Shown here: positions 12,603-18,376 of the stretch, one piece after another
How the letters are laid out: each line of letters opens with the position of its first letter
Numbering within the stretch: the first letter of the stretch is position 1
Assembly: GCA_030666115.1 (NCBI GenBank)
Contig: DAOUYM010000007.1
Span: forward strand, 1-18,376
DNA length: 18,376 bases
Origin: Candidatus Aenigmatarchaeota archaeon
GTDB lineage: Archaea > Aenigmatarchaeota > Aenigmatarchaeia > QMZP01
Direction of reading: 5' to 3'
Program-made: the position numbers and the translations under genes
Notes under the pieces: model-generated
What the model was told of the DNA's origin: nothing
The model's database searches: none
Seen by the model: only the letters and a program-made list of their open reading frames with translations

Positions 12603-13655
12603 TTATTCTATGTATTTGTGACCAATAGTAAACATTATAATCCTGCTATCTTTGAGCATTTGGTAAGGATTTCCATTAAGACCCAAATCATCAACCAGTC
12701 GCATCACGTAAACAGTATCTGTCTTGTATCCAATCTTGTGCATATCTTCTATCTGTCTCTCGATCGGTCTGTGGCCTTCCAATATCATAATTTCATCATC
12801 TTTCTCGAATTCACCCTTTTTTATCAATTCAGCTTTTATCTTCCCATAGTCCTTCCAGAATTCTCTTATCATTGTGTTGGCCATCAGATCTGGATCAGAA
12901 AGACCCGGAGGAATCTCCAAGGTCTTTGGATATGCAGAAACGAACATCTTAAGATCTTCCTCCTTGCTCGGCCATTCATAGTCCATTAGTAGTGCCTGAT
13001 AAACCCTTGCTGGGTGTTCCCACATGGAATTATGCCAATCGGCAATCAGGATCAGGCCATTATTACCCAATGCATCGTATAGCACTTTGAGTGGTGTATC
13101 CAGATATGCGTGATGATGTATTTGAGCAACACTGCCTATTATTTTTTGACTACCTGGTTCAACGAACTTTAACGAATCAATATCTCTACCAACATGATAT
13201 ATGAAGTTCTTCTTTTCCCTTAATCCCATACCCTTCAGTTCGGAAGTAGTGTCTCCCAGTCTTGACTTCGAGGGTTCGACCATGGTTATGAATATCTTGT
13301 CAAGATCCACATTATCATCGTAAAGCCTTTCGATCATGTTAACAGTGCTTACGCCTGCACCAACCTCGAGATAATTAACCCTTGATTCAGATCCTTTTAC
13401 TATATGCGATACTGTTTTTGCATTGATGTCCCTGAGCATCTGGGTGAAGTTTCCAAAACCAGTCTTTGTTATGGCATTAACCACATCCAGCATTTGTAAT
13501 TTAGAACCACCCCCCCACTCAGATATATAAAAGCCAAGACTCTTTTTTCTCCACCTTCCCAATTCCAGTCCCCAGTTTGGATATGCATAATTCGCAACCC
13601 TCCGAGGATCCCCGAGTCTGGGAACGTTTGGTGCATTCTTGAAAATTACTTCCAT
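12603..13655 (-). CDS. Class I SAM-dependent methyltransferase, family not recognised
   Basis: A 350-residue protein with a Rossmann-type methyltransferase core. Motif I is VNYLEVGAGVSTVNM at about 93-107, the acidic residue after strand 2 is E127 in ITMVEPSKSRL, and later strands carry IIGSVAQIHHHAYLDT (172-187) and NNGLILIADWHNSMWEHP (198-215). The His-rich IHHHAYLD segment and the ADWHNSMWEHP segment are distinctive and may sit at the active site. Residues 1-90 form an N-terminal domain that does not match a known substrate-binding module. The substrate is unknown. The gene is lower in GC (about 32% in the stretch counted) than ftsZ, and is divergent from the mevalonate operon. A perfect 9+9-bp palindrome touches its start codon. 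A leaderless start at the ATG is likely, as no ribosome binding site is seen. Confidence 0.78.
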   Translation of the reverse strand: MEVIFKNAPNVPRLGDPRRVANYAYPNWGLELGRWRKKSLGFYISEWGGGSKLQMLDVVNAITKTGFGNFTQMLRDINAKTVSHIVKGSESRVNYLEVGAGVSTVNMIERLYDDNVDLDKIFITMVEPSKSRLGDTTSELKGMGLREKKNFIYHVGRDIDSLKFVEPGSQKIIGSVAQIHHHAYLDTPLKVLYDALGNNGLILIADWHNSMWEHPARVYQALLMDYEWPSKEEDLKMFVSAYPKTLEIPPGLSDPDLMANTMIREFWKDYGKIKAELIKKGEFEKDDEIMILEGHRPIERQIEDMHKIGYKTDTVYVMRLVDDLGLNGNPYQMLKDSRIIMFTIGHKYIE

Positions 13656-13677
13656 ATAAATCTGAATACAGATTTAT
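13656..13677. promoter_or_regulatory. Perfect palindrome directly upstream of the methyltransferase start
   Basis: Arms ATAAATCTG (13656-13664) and CAGATTTAT (13669-13677) flank AATA. The left arm abuts the minus-strand ATG, so the element covers the expected transcription start and the stretch between TATA box and start codon. A bound repressor would block transcription. An RNA hairpin is less likely if the message is leaderless. Confidence 0.65.
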
Positions 13678-13679
13678 GG

Positions 13680-13692
13680 TAAGTTTTTTAAG
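13680..13692 (-). promoter_or_regulatory. TATA-like box for the methyltransferase gene
   Basis: CTTAAAAAACTT on the minus strand is centred about 31 bases before the ATG, which fits a leaderless transcript or one with a short leader. Confidence 0.4.
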
Positions 13693-13705
13693 GGGACAAC
13701 CAATA

Positions 13706-13723
13706 GTACGACAATCGTACGAC
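13706..13723. promoter_or_regulatory. Palindrome and direct repeat of GTACGAC upstream of the mevalonate operon
   Basis: GTACGA (13706-13711) and TCGTAC (13715-13720) form a perfect palindrome around CAA. In addition GTACGAC occurs directly repeated at 13706 and 13717, eleven bases apart, about one helical turn. It ends eight bases before the operon's TATA box, a position usual for an activator or for regulation of TBP/TFB recruitment. Confidence 0.6.
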
Positions 13724-13730
13724 GGATGTT

Positions 13731-13740
13731 AATTTAAATA
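13731..13740 (+). promoter_or_regulatory. TATA box for the mevalonate operon
   Basis: AATTTAAATA is centred about 25 bases before the ATG at 13761, so the mRNA should be leaderless. No ribosome binding site precedes that ATG. Confidence 0.55.
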
Positions 13741-13760
13741 CTAACCTGATTATATTTCTC

Positions 13761-14723
13761 ATGAAAAAGAGAAGTGTTGCTGTTTCATACCCAACGATCC
13801 CTGTAATTTACGTATCCTCAGCCAGGCCGGACAGGATACCCGTGCACAACACCATGGGGATGTCCGTGACGGATATGAAGGGAGAGACCAGGACAGAGAC
13901 CTCTGTTGAGCTGCTTCCCAAAGAAAAGGGATTCAGGTTCTTCATAAATGGAAAGGAAATGGATAATGAGAGAATAGGAAGCGCCGAAAAAATCATAAAC
14001 TTCTTCAGGAAGAAGGCCAATTACGACGGCGGGATAAAAATAGAGTCCGCCAACTATAAAATATATTCAGGTTCTAGTGATGCTGGTTTCGCTGCCCTTG
14101 CCGTTGCAATGAATGATGTTTTCGAGACGAATCTATCAATGGATGAGATTGCGGAAATTTCAATGATGGGTTCTGAATCCTCGATAAGGAGCCTTTACGG
14201 CGGACTGAACGAAATAGTGGTTGAACCGCCCCCGAAGATGTATGGTGTACAGCTTGCGTCAGAGGAGGATATGAAGGACGTGAGGATATTCGCCCTCACC
14301 TTCGACTACCCCTCAAGGTTCACTGCCCAGGAGATATTTCATGCAGCAAGGTCCCACCCATTCTACAAACACAGGCTTGAGATGATTCATGAATGGGAAG
14401 CAAGGATAAAACTAGGGCTCCATAGGAAGGACTGGGACATGGTCTTTGATTCAGCTGAGGAGAACATACGAAACGTAAACTACATGCTTGAGGACAAGGG
14501 AGTGAGGACCAGAAGAAAGGAGATGATGATGGCTGTTATCGATGTTGAGGAAATAAGGAAATCCGGCATACCTGCCTACTGGGTTGCTGGCGGTGGCAAC
14601 GTCATATCAGTTGTTTCCTGGGGTGAACATGCTGAAAAGGTAAAGAAGAAACTAATTGAGAACGAATGGAAACCTATAGAATATAAGATTGCAAGCGGCA
14701 CTAGAATAGTGAAATCAGAATAG
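13761..14723 (+). CDS. Mevalonate-3-kinase-like GHMP protein (decarboxylase-fold kinase)
   Basis: A 320-residue GHMP-fold protein related to diphosphomevalonate decarboxylase but lacking its catalytic pair. The phosphate loop is SGSSDAGFAALAVA at 103-116. The segment SESSIRSLYGGL (138-149) matches the decarboxylase GSxxRSxxGG block, with Glu139 as an added acidic residue. The N-terminal IKYWGK of decarboxylases is replaced by VSYPTIPVIYVSSA (7-20), without the Lys. The decarboxylase Asp motif is PAYWVAGGGN (271-280), with Ala276 where Asp would be. This combination agrees with my recollection of the Thermoplasma mevalonate 3-kinase, which also begins AYPTI and has TGGSN in place of the Asp motif. 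It would phosphorylate the 3-OH of mevalonate. First gene of the operon; the next starts eight bases on. Kinase activity and substrate are inferred. Confidence 0.78.
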   Translation: MKKRSVAVSYPTIPVIYVSSARPDRIPVHNTMGMSVTDMKGETRTETSVELLPKEKGFRFFINGKEMDNERIGSAEKIINFFRKKANYDGGIKIESANYKIYSGSSDAGFAALAVAMNDVFETNLSMDEIAEISMMGSESSIRSLYGGLNEIVVEPPPKMYGVQLASEEDMKDVRIFALTFDYPSRFTAQEIFHAARSHPFYKHRLEMIHEWEARIKLGLHRKDWDMVFDSAEENIRNVNYMLEDKGVRTRRKEMMMAVIDVEEIRKSGIPAYWVAGGGNVISVVSWGEHAEKVKKKLIENEWKPIEYKIASGTRIVKSE

Positions 14724-14731
14724 GTGAATGT

Positions 14732-15643
14732 ATGCTCTACTTTGATAAAGAATCATTTCTACTCTGTACAGGACTCGGAATTAATAAAATAAGCGAGATC
14801 GTGTGCGGAAGTAAGTCAGAAGATGACATCGAACAGAAGCTGAAAGAAATGGGTGAGAAATATCTGAAGAGATACAAGACAATGAATAAGTACAGGGAGC
14901 TTGTTTCTAATGGAGAGGTCAGTGAATCCATAGTACCGATAATCGCTGCACTACCGTGTGTGGGGAAGACGACCCTTGCAAGGGAGGTTGCAACTGCCTT
15001 CCGCATAGGTAATGTTATGGGCGGAGACTCTATAAGGGCCTCCTACAGAGAGCTCGTGGATAAGGAAAAGTACCCGGAATTCTTCGTGAGTATATACGGA
15101 GCATGGCAGTTCGTTGGCGACAAGACTGAGACCAAGGAAAATATAATAGAAGGGTTCTACAAACAGGCCAAGATAATGAACAACCTGATGGAGAGGATAG
15201 TTGCAGACAGGGGTGTCAGGGATGGAGAATCCATGATCATTGAATACCTGCATTTCCTACCATCTCAGTATGATCCTGCTGTTCTTAATCACCCGAGTGT
15301 CATACCCATTGTACTGAGACTCGAATCAATGGATGAGTGGAAGAAGAGGATAGGGAAGAGGGACAGGGTTACGCATCTCAAGGGCAAGAGCGAGAGGCTC
15401 ATACCTGCTCTGGAGAAGTACAGCATGATGCAGGATGTTCAGTGCGAAGATGCCAGGAAAACCAACGTTCCTGTAATATCAAGTGATAATTTCGAAGAGG
15501 CAAGGGAAAAAATATTTGACATAATATTTGAAAGAATCGAAAAACTCATAGAACTGAAAGATGTCCCCCATGACGACATGAGTGTTTTAAAGAGGGTCAG
15601 AGATGAGAGGAAAGAGAACCCTGATGAGAAGGTGAAAGAATGA
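14732..15643 (+). CDS. P-loop kinase related to 2-phosphoglycerate kinase; candidate mevalonate-3-phosphate 5-kinase
   Basis: A 303-residue P-loop NTPase. Residues 1-65 form a helical N-terminal part (EDDIEQKLKEMGEKYLKRY) like the N-terminal extension of 2-phosphoglycerate kinases. The P-loop is at 73-81, ALPCVGKTT, with Ala in place of the first Gly of GxxxxGKT. VMGGDSIRASYREL at 95-108 follows, as in this kinase group. Later SMIIEYLHFLPSQY and PIVLRLESMDEWKKRIGKR supply the acidic and lid arginine residues. The Thermoplasma mevalonate-3-phosphate 5-kinase belongs, as far as I recall, to this same kinase group, and here the gene lies between a 3-kinase-like and a decarboxylase gene. It would phosphorylate the 5-OH of mevalonate 3-phosphate. 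True 2-phosphoglycerate kinase is the alternative; the operon argues against it. GGTG lies five bases before the ATG. Confidence 0.72.
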   Translation: MLYFDKESFLLCTGLGINKISEIVCGSKSEDDIEQKLKEMGEKYLKRYKTMNKYRELVSNGEVSESIVPIIAALPCVGKTTLAREVATAFRIGNVMGGDSIRASYRELVDKEKYPEFFVSIYGAWQFVGDKTETKENIIEGFYKQAKIMNNLMERIVADRGVRDGESMIIEYLHFLPSQYDPAVLNHPSVIPIVLRLESMDEWKKRIGKRDRVTHLKGKSERLIPALEKYSMMQDVQCEDARKTNVPVISSDNFEEAREKIFDIIFERIEKLIELKDVPHDDMSVLKRVRDERKENPDEKVKE

Positions 15644-16623
15644 AATCGACAGCTATCGCAAATTCAAATACAGCAATGATAAAATACTGGGGTAAGTATG
15701 ACGAGAAGCTTATCCTGCCCATGAACAGCAACATATCCATGACCGTTGACTCTCAGAACACAACAACAACAGTTGAATTCTCCAAGGAACTTAAAGAAGA
15801 CGCTGTTTTAATCAATGGAAAGGAGCAAGATGGAAAGCCCAGGGAAAGGGTTTCAAGGCACCTCGATCTTATAAGGAATATCGCCAAGATCGATCTCAAG
15901 GCCAAGGTGATGTCTGAGAACAACTTCCCTACCGCTGTTGGCCTCGCGTCTTCTGCTTCAGGTTTTGCAGCTCTCACACTTGCAGCGTGTTCAGCAGCAG
16001 GACTCGAACTTGATAAAAAACAACTCTCAATAATCTCAAGACAGGGATCTGGTTCTTCATGTAGATCAATTTATGGTGGTTACGTTGAGTGGATGAAGTC
16101 AGAAAAGAGCGAGGATTCATACGCGGTCCAGATAGCTGATGAGAACCATCTTGATATTAGGGACATAGCTGTTGTGATTTCAACAAGGAAAAGAAAGATC
16201 CCAACAAGAGAGGGAATGAGACTTTCTATGAGCACATCACCACTTTACAATGCCAGACTTAAGGTTGTTGATGAGAGCCTGAAAAAGGTCAGGGAAGCAA
16301 TAAAGAATAAGGACTTCACAACCATAGGTAAAACAGCCGAGGCCGACTGTTTAATGATGCATGCGGTCGCAATGACCACTGATCCAGCCCTTATCTACTG
16401 GGAGCCCAAGACTCTGGAAGTGATGGAGAAGGTGTATCAGTGGAGAGATGAGGGACTGGAATGCTATTTCACCATAGATACCGGAGCCAACATGCACATT
16501 TTCTGCTTGCCAGGAAGCGCAGACGAAATAGTGAAGAGAGTGAAGGAAATCCCAGGCATAATGGACGTCTTCGTGAGTAAGCCAGGTGGGGAAGCAAAAC
16601 TGATTAATAATCATCTTTTCTAA
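15640..16623 (+). CDS. Diphosphomevalonate / bisphosphomevalonate decarboxylase
   Basis: A 327-residue GHMP-fold decarboxylase with all family hallmarks. AMIKYWGK lies at 12-19 with the catalytic Lys15, LPMNSNISMTVD at 26-37, the phosphate loop VGLASSASGFAALTLA at 100-115, SGSSCRSIYGGYVEW at 137-151 with Arg142, YAVQIADE at 161-168, and FTIDTGANMH at 277-286 with catalytic Asp280. Enzymes of this family phosphorylate the 3-OH and decarboxylate to isopentenyl diphosphate, or act on mevalonate 3,5-bisphosphate to give isopentenyl phosphate in Thermoplasma. The kinase neighbours favour the second use, but the strong likeness to classical enzymes keeps the first open. The start overlaps the preceding stop as ATGA; the stop abuts the next ATG. 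Confidence 0.9.
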   Translation: MKSTAIANSNTAMIKYWGKYDEKLILPMNSNISMTVDSQNTTTTVEFSKELKEDAVLINGKEQDGKPRERVSRHLDLIRNIAKIDLKAKVMSENNFPTAVGLASSASGFAALTLAACSAAGLELDKKQLSIISRQGSGSSCRSIYGGYVEWMKSEKSEDSYAVQIADENHLDIRDIAVVISTRKRKIPTREGMRLSMSTSPLYNARLKVVDESLKKVREAIKNKDFTTIGKTAEADCLMMHAVAMTTDPALIYWEPKTLEVMEKVYQWRDEGLECYFTIDTGANMHIFCLPGSADEIVKRVKEIPGIMDVFVSKPGGEAKLINNHLF

Positions 16624-17418
16624 ATGATTTTTATGCTGCCTGTAAAGGAGATAGAGGAATTCGTGAAAGAGAACGTAACCGATACTCTAATCACACACGA
16701 TTTCTCGCACTTCAAGAGGGTTTCGATCGGAGCGAGATGGTTTGTCACTGTTCTGAAAGGAACCAAAGAGGAGGAGACTCTCGCGTACATTGCAGGCCTG
16801 TTGCATGACTGTGTCAGGCCTGATACAGAAAAGATCTGTCATGCAGTGGCCAGCACCGAAAAAGCAAGGAAGATTCTGAATAACTTTAACATTGAACCAG
16901 AATCAATCGAAAGAATTGCGCAGGCCATAAGGGATCATAGGAAGCCTGTGAAATGGACATCACCTCTACACCAATCCGTATACCTGGCTGATAAGCTGAT
17001 GGAACAGATGGGTCATTATATTGCATTCAGAAGGTGTGTATTCGTAGGAGAGTGTAGTGACTATGTGGGAAGACCGTTCGAATCCTCTATAGAGAATCAA
17101 TTCGATTACAGAATCAATAAGTTCGATTTCACCAAATTCCCTTCAGTATTCCATTCAATGGCTAAAGAAATGCTCAAACCATCTATAGGTTTCCATGCGG
17201 GTTTCAAGAAAAGGGAACAATGGGCCATTTATTTGGCCAGGTTCTGTTATGAGAAAGGGAGAGAAGGTCAGACCGCCATGGAACGGATTATAATGGATTT
17301 CCAGCCCGATTCAGAGGAATCAGAAACCTACAAAAAAGAAGCAATCGAATACATCAAAGGCAGGAAATTCGATTATTTTAAAAAGCTTGTGAACCAATCT
17401 AAACGAATAGGAGAGTGA
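16624..17418 (+). CDS. HD-domain metal-dependent phosphohydrolase
   Basis: A 264-residue protein with an HD domain in the N-terminal half. Metal-ligand candidates are H25 and H29 in THDFSHFKRV, the H61-D62 doublet in GLLHDCVRP, H73, H105 in IRDHRKP and D123 in YLADKLME, the usual order for the superfamily. The C-terminal 140 residues are helical and less conserved. HD proteins mostly hydrolyse phosphate esters of nucleotides or other small molecules. The ATG directly follows the decarboxylase stop (TAAATG), and mevalonate kinase follows after four bases, so it is embedded in the isoprenoid operon. It may remove phosphate from a pathway intermediate or a signalling nucleotide; neither is shown. 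An in-frame ATG at 16633 is an alternative start, since no ribosome binding site is clear. Confidence 0.82.
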   Translation: MIFMLPVKEIEEFVKENVTDTLITHDFSHFKRVSIGARWFVTVLKGTKEEETLAYIAGLLHDCVRPDTEKICHAVASTEKARKILNNFNIEPESIERIAQAIRDHRKPVKWTSPLHQSVYLADKLMEQMGHYIAFRRCVFVGECSDYVGRPFESSIENQFDYRINKFDFTKFPSVFHSMAKEMLKPSIGFHAGFKKREQWAIYLARFCYEKGREGQTAMERIIMDFQPDSEESETYKKEAIEYIKGRKFDYFKKLVNQSKRIGE

Positions 17419-17422
17419 AAGA

Positions 17423-18349
17423 ATGATACATACGTCTGCGCCAGCGAAGTTGATACTGTTCGGAGAACATGCATCAAGGCATGGTAAACCCTCCATAGTG
17501 TTTGCTATAGACCAGAGAATGCATGTTTTTCTCAAGCCCAGGGATGACGACCAGATAATCATAAACAGTCCTGATATGGGAATAGAGAACGCCAAGTATC
17601 CGTGTGAAAGACCCGAACACGTAGTTGGTGCGATCAAAATATTCATGGAGGAGACCAGCTCCAAGGGCGGTTTAGAGATAACAACCAAGTCAGAGATGAA
17701 GCAGGGCTTCGGAACATCCGGGGCAGTTGTTGTTGCCACCCTTGGCGCACTCAACGAATACTTCAAGACCAACCTGGACAGGGAGAAAATATACAGGCTT
17801 GGATACAAGACCATACAAGAGGTTCAGGGTTACGGGAGCGGAATAGACATAGCCTCCTCGACATACGGAGGCATAATAAGGTTCATCAAGGGAGAGGTTC
17901 CAGAAGAGATCCCATTCAAGGAATTTCCTGTTGTTGTGGGTAACACAGGGCTCAAGATAGGGAGCAAACCCATAATAGAAAAGGTAAAGATATTGGAGAA
18001 GAAATATCCAGAAGTACTTGATCCCATATACGAAAAGATAGGTAATATCACAACGAGAGCTATTGACGCCTTTAAGGAGAATGACCTTGAGACGGTGGGG
18101 CAGTTAATGAACATAAACCACGGTCTTCTTTACGCAATAGGTGTTAGTTCTGACATCCTTGAAAAATTAGTCTTCGCCTCCAGAACAGCCGGGGCATCGG
18201 GAGCTAAGCTTTCAGGCGCCGGTGTGGGAGACAACATGATAGCCCTCGCCCCAGAGAAAATAAAAGATGTTGCAGATGCGATTAAGAAGGCAGGCGGAGA
18301 ACCAACCATAGCCAAGATCGATGAAGGCCTAAGGGTTGAGAAAGAATGA
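17423..18349 (+). CDS. mvk: Mevalonate kinase-like GHMP kinase
   Basis: A 308-residue GHMP kinase. Motif 1 is SAPAKLILFGEHASRHGKPSI at 5-25 (shown in part by LILFGEHA), typical of mevalonate kinase. Motif 2, the ATP loop, is GFGTSGAVVVATL at 95-107, with Thr-Ser-Gly in place of the common GLGSSAA. The catalytic Asp is in GSGIDIASSTYGG (138-150, D142), which matches the mevalonate kinase family closely. Motif 3 is SGAKLSGAGVGDNMIAL at 259-274. The expected reaction is ATP-dependent phosphorylation of the 5-OH of mevalonate. Its presence beside a mevalonate-3-kinase-like gene is unexpected, so another alcohol or phosphomevalonate substrate should be kept in mind. The ATG has GGAG upstream, four bases after the HD gene stop. 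The stop overlaps the next start as ATGA. Confidence 0.87.
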   Translation: MIHTSAPAKLILFGEHASRHGKPSIVFAIDQRMHVFLKPRDDDQIIINSPDMGIENAKYPCERPEHVVGAIKIFMEETSSKGGLEITTKSEMKQGFGTSGAVVVATLGALNEYFKTNLDREKIYRLGYKTIQEVQGYGSGIDIASSTYGGIIRFIKGEVPEEIPFKEFPVVVGNTGLKIGSKPIIEKVKILEKKYPEVLDPIYEKIGNITTRAIDAFKENDLETVGQLMNINHGLLYAIGVSSDILEKLVFASRTAGASGAKLSGAGVGDNMIALAPEKIKDVADAIKKAGGEPTIAKIDEGLRVEKE

Positions 18350-18376
18350 TAAAAGCCGTGATCTTTGACTTTGATG
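18346..18376 (+). CDS. HAD-superfamily hydrolase, first ten codons (cut by window edge)
   Basis: An ATG overlaps the mevalonate kinase stop (ATGA) and opens a frame reading MIKAVIFDFD. The strand ending in FDFD is the HAD motif I (DxD) with the nucleophilic Asp, usually followed by Gly. Only this start is visible, so the subfamily and substrate cannot be told. Its overlap makes it part of the isoprenoid operon, next to an HD phosphohydrolase. Confidence 0.7.
   Translation, partial: MIKAVIFDFD

Noticed and set aside
1..18376. CRISPR arrays, insertion sequences, integrases, tRNA and rRNA genes
   Set aside because: No regularly spaced repeats, transposase or integrase motifs, or cloverleaf/TPsiC-like sequences were found by reading the gaps on both strands; a covariance-model scan could still reveal a small RNA.

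Overview
The window is a compact archaeal chromosome segment. The archaeal assignment rests on ribosomal proteins L14e and L34e, a small archaeal EF-1 beta, a four-CxxC translation-associated zinc ribbon, an Nre-family DNA repair protein, a two-subunit PyrB/PyrI pair and an FtsZ. Promoters look like archaeal TATA boxes, several placed so that transcripts would be leaderless or nearly so, and many starts are preceded by GGTG/GGAG-type Shine-Dalgarno sequences. Composition is mosaic: hand counts in 60-base samples give about 50-57% GC in ftsZ and the 5' part of nre, and about 28-38% in pyrB, the methyltransferase and the 3' part of nre. I cannot place the lineage. The mevalonate genes resemble the Thermoplasma-type pathway, which would fit a Thermoplasmata or DPANN-like genome, but this is inference.

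Layout. (1) 1-2879, + strand: the end of an ABC ATPase, a secreted CARDB-like membrane-anchored protein with a His-rich tail, a site-2-protease-like M50 metalloprotease and a rhomboid protease. (2) 2880-3047: a regulatory gap with an elaborate nested palindrome, leading to the zinc ribbon and EF-1 beta genes. (3) 3488-5502, - strand: nre, L34e and L14e, the last with a long Lys/Ala-rich tail. (4) 5595-6773: a zinc ribbon plus Hsp20-like protein, converging on an HTH regulator. (5) 6890-9184, + strand: pyrB-pyrI, a YdjM/DUF457 membrane protein and a membrane-anchored OB-fold protein, all tightly packed. (6) 9205-10542, - strand: an eight-bladed PQQ-type propeller with no signal peptide. (7) 10590-12538, + strand: an FKBP/SlyD-type isomerase and ftsZ. 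(8) 12603-13655, - strand: an unassigned SAM-dependent methyltransferase. (9) 13761 to the right edge: a six-gene isoprenoid operon.

The operon in (9) is the most interesting part. It encodes a mevalonate-3-kinase-like GHMP protein that lacks the decarboxylase catalytic Lys and Asp, a P-loop kinase resembling 2-phosphoglycerate kinase (the family I recall for the Thermoplasma mevalonate-3-phosphate 5-kinase), a decarboxylase of the diphosphomevalonate family that keeps Lys and Asp, an HD-domain phosphohydrolase, a mevalonate-kinase-like GHMP kinase, and the first codons of a HAD protein. Stops and starts abut or overlap throughout. The set suggests a mevalonate route through mevalonate 3-phosphate and 3,5-bisphosphate, with the unexplained addition of a mevalonate 5-kinase-like gene. 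Upstream lie a divergent promoter and two separate palindromic elements.

No rRNA, tRNA, CRISPR array or insertion sequence was seen. No gap between genes exceeds 300 bases; the longest is 2880-3047, described below.
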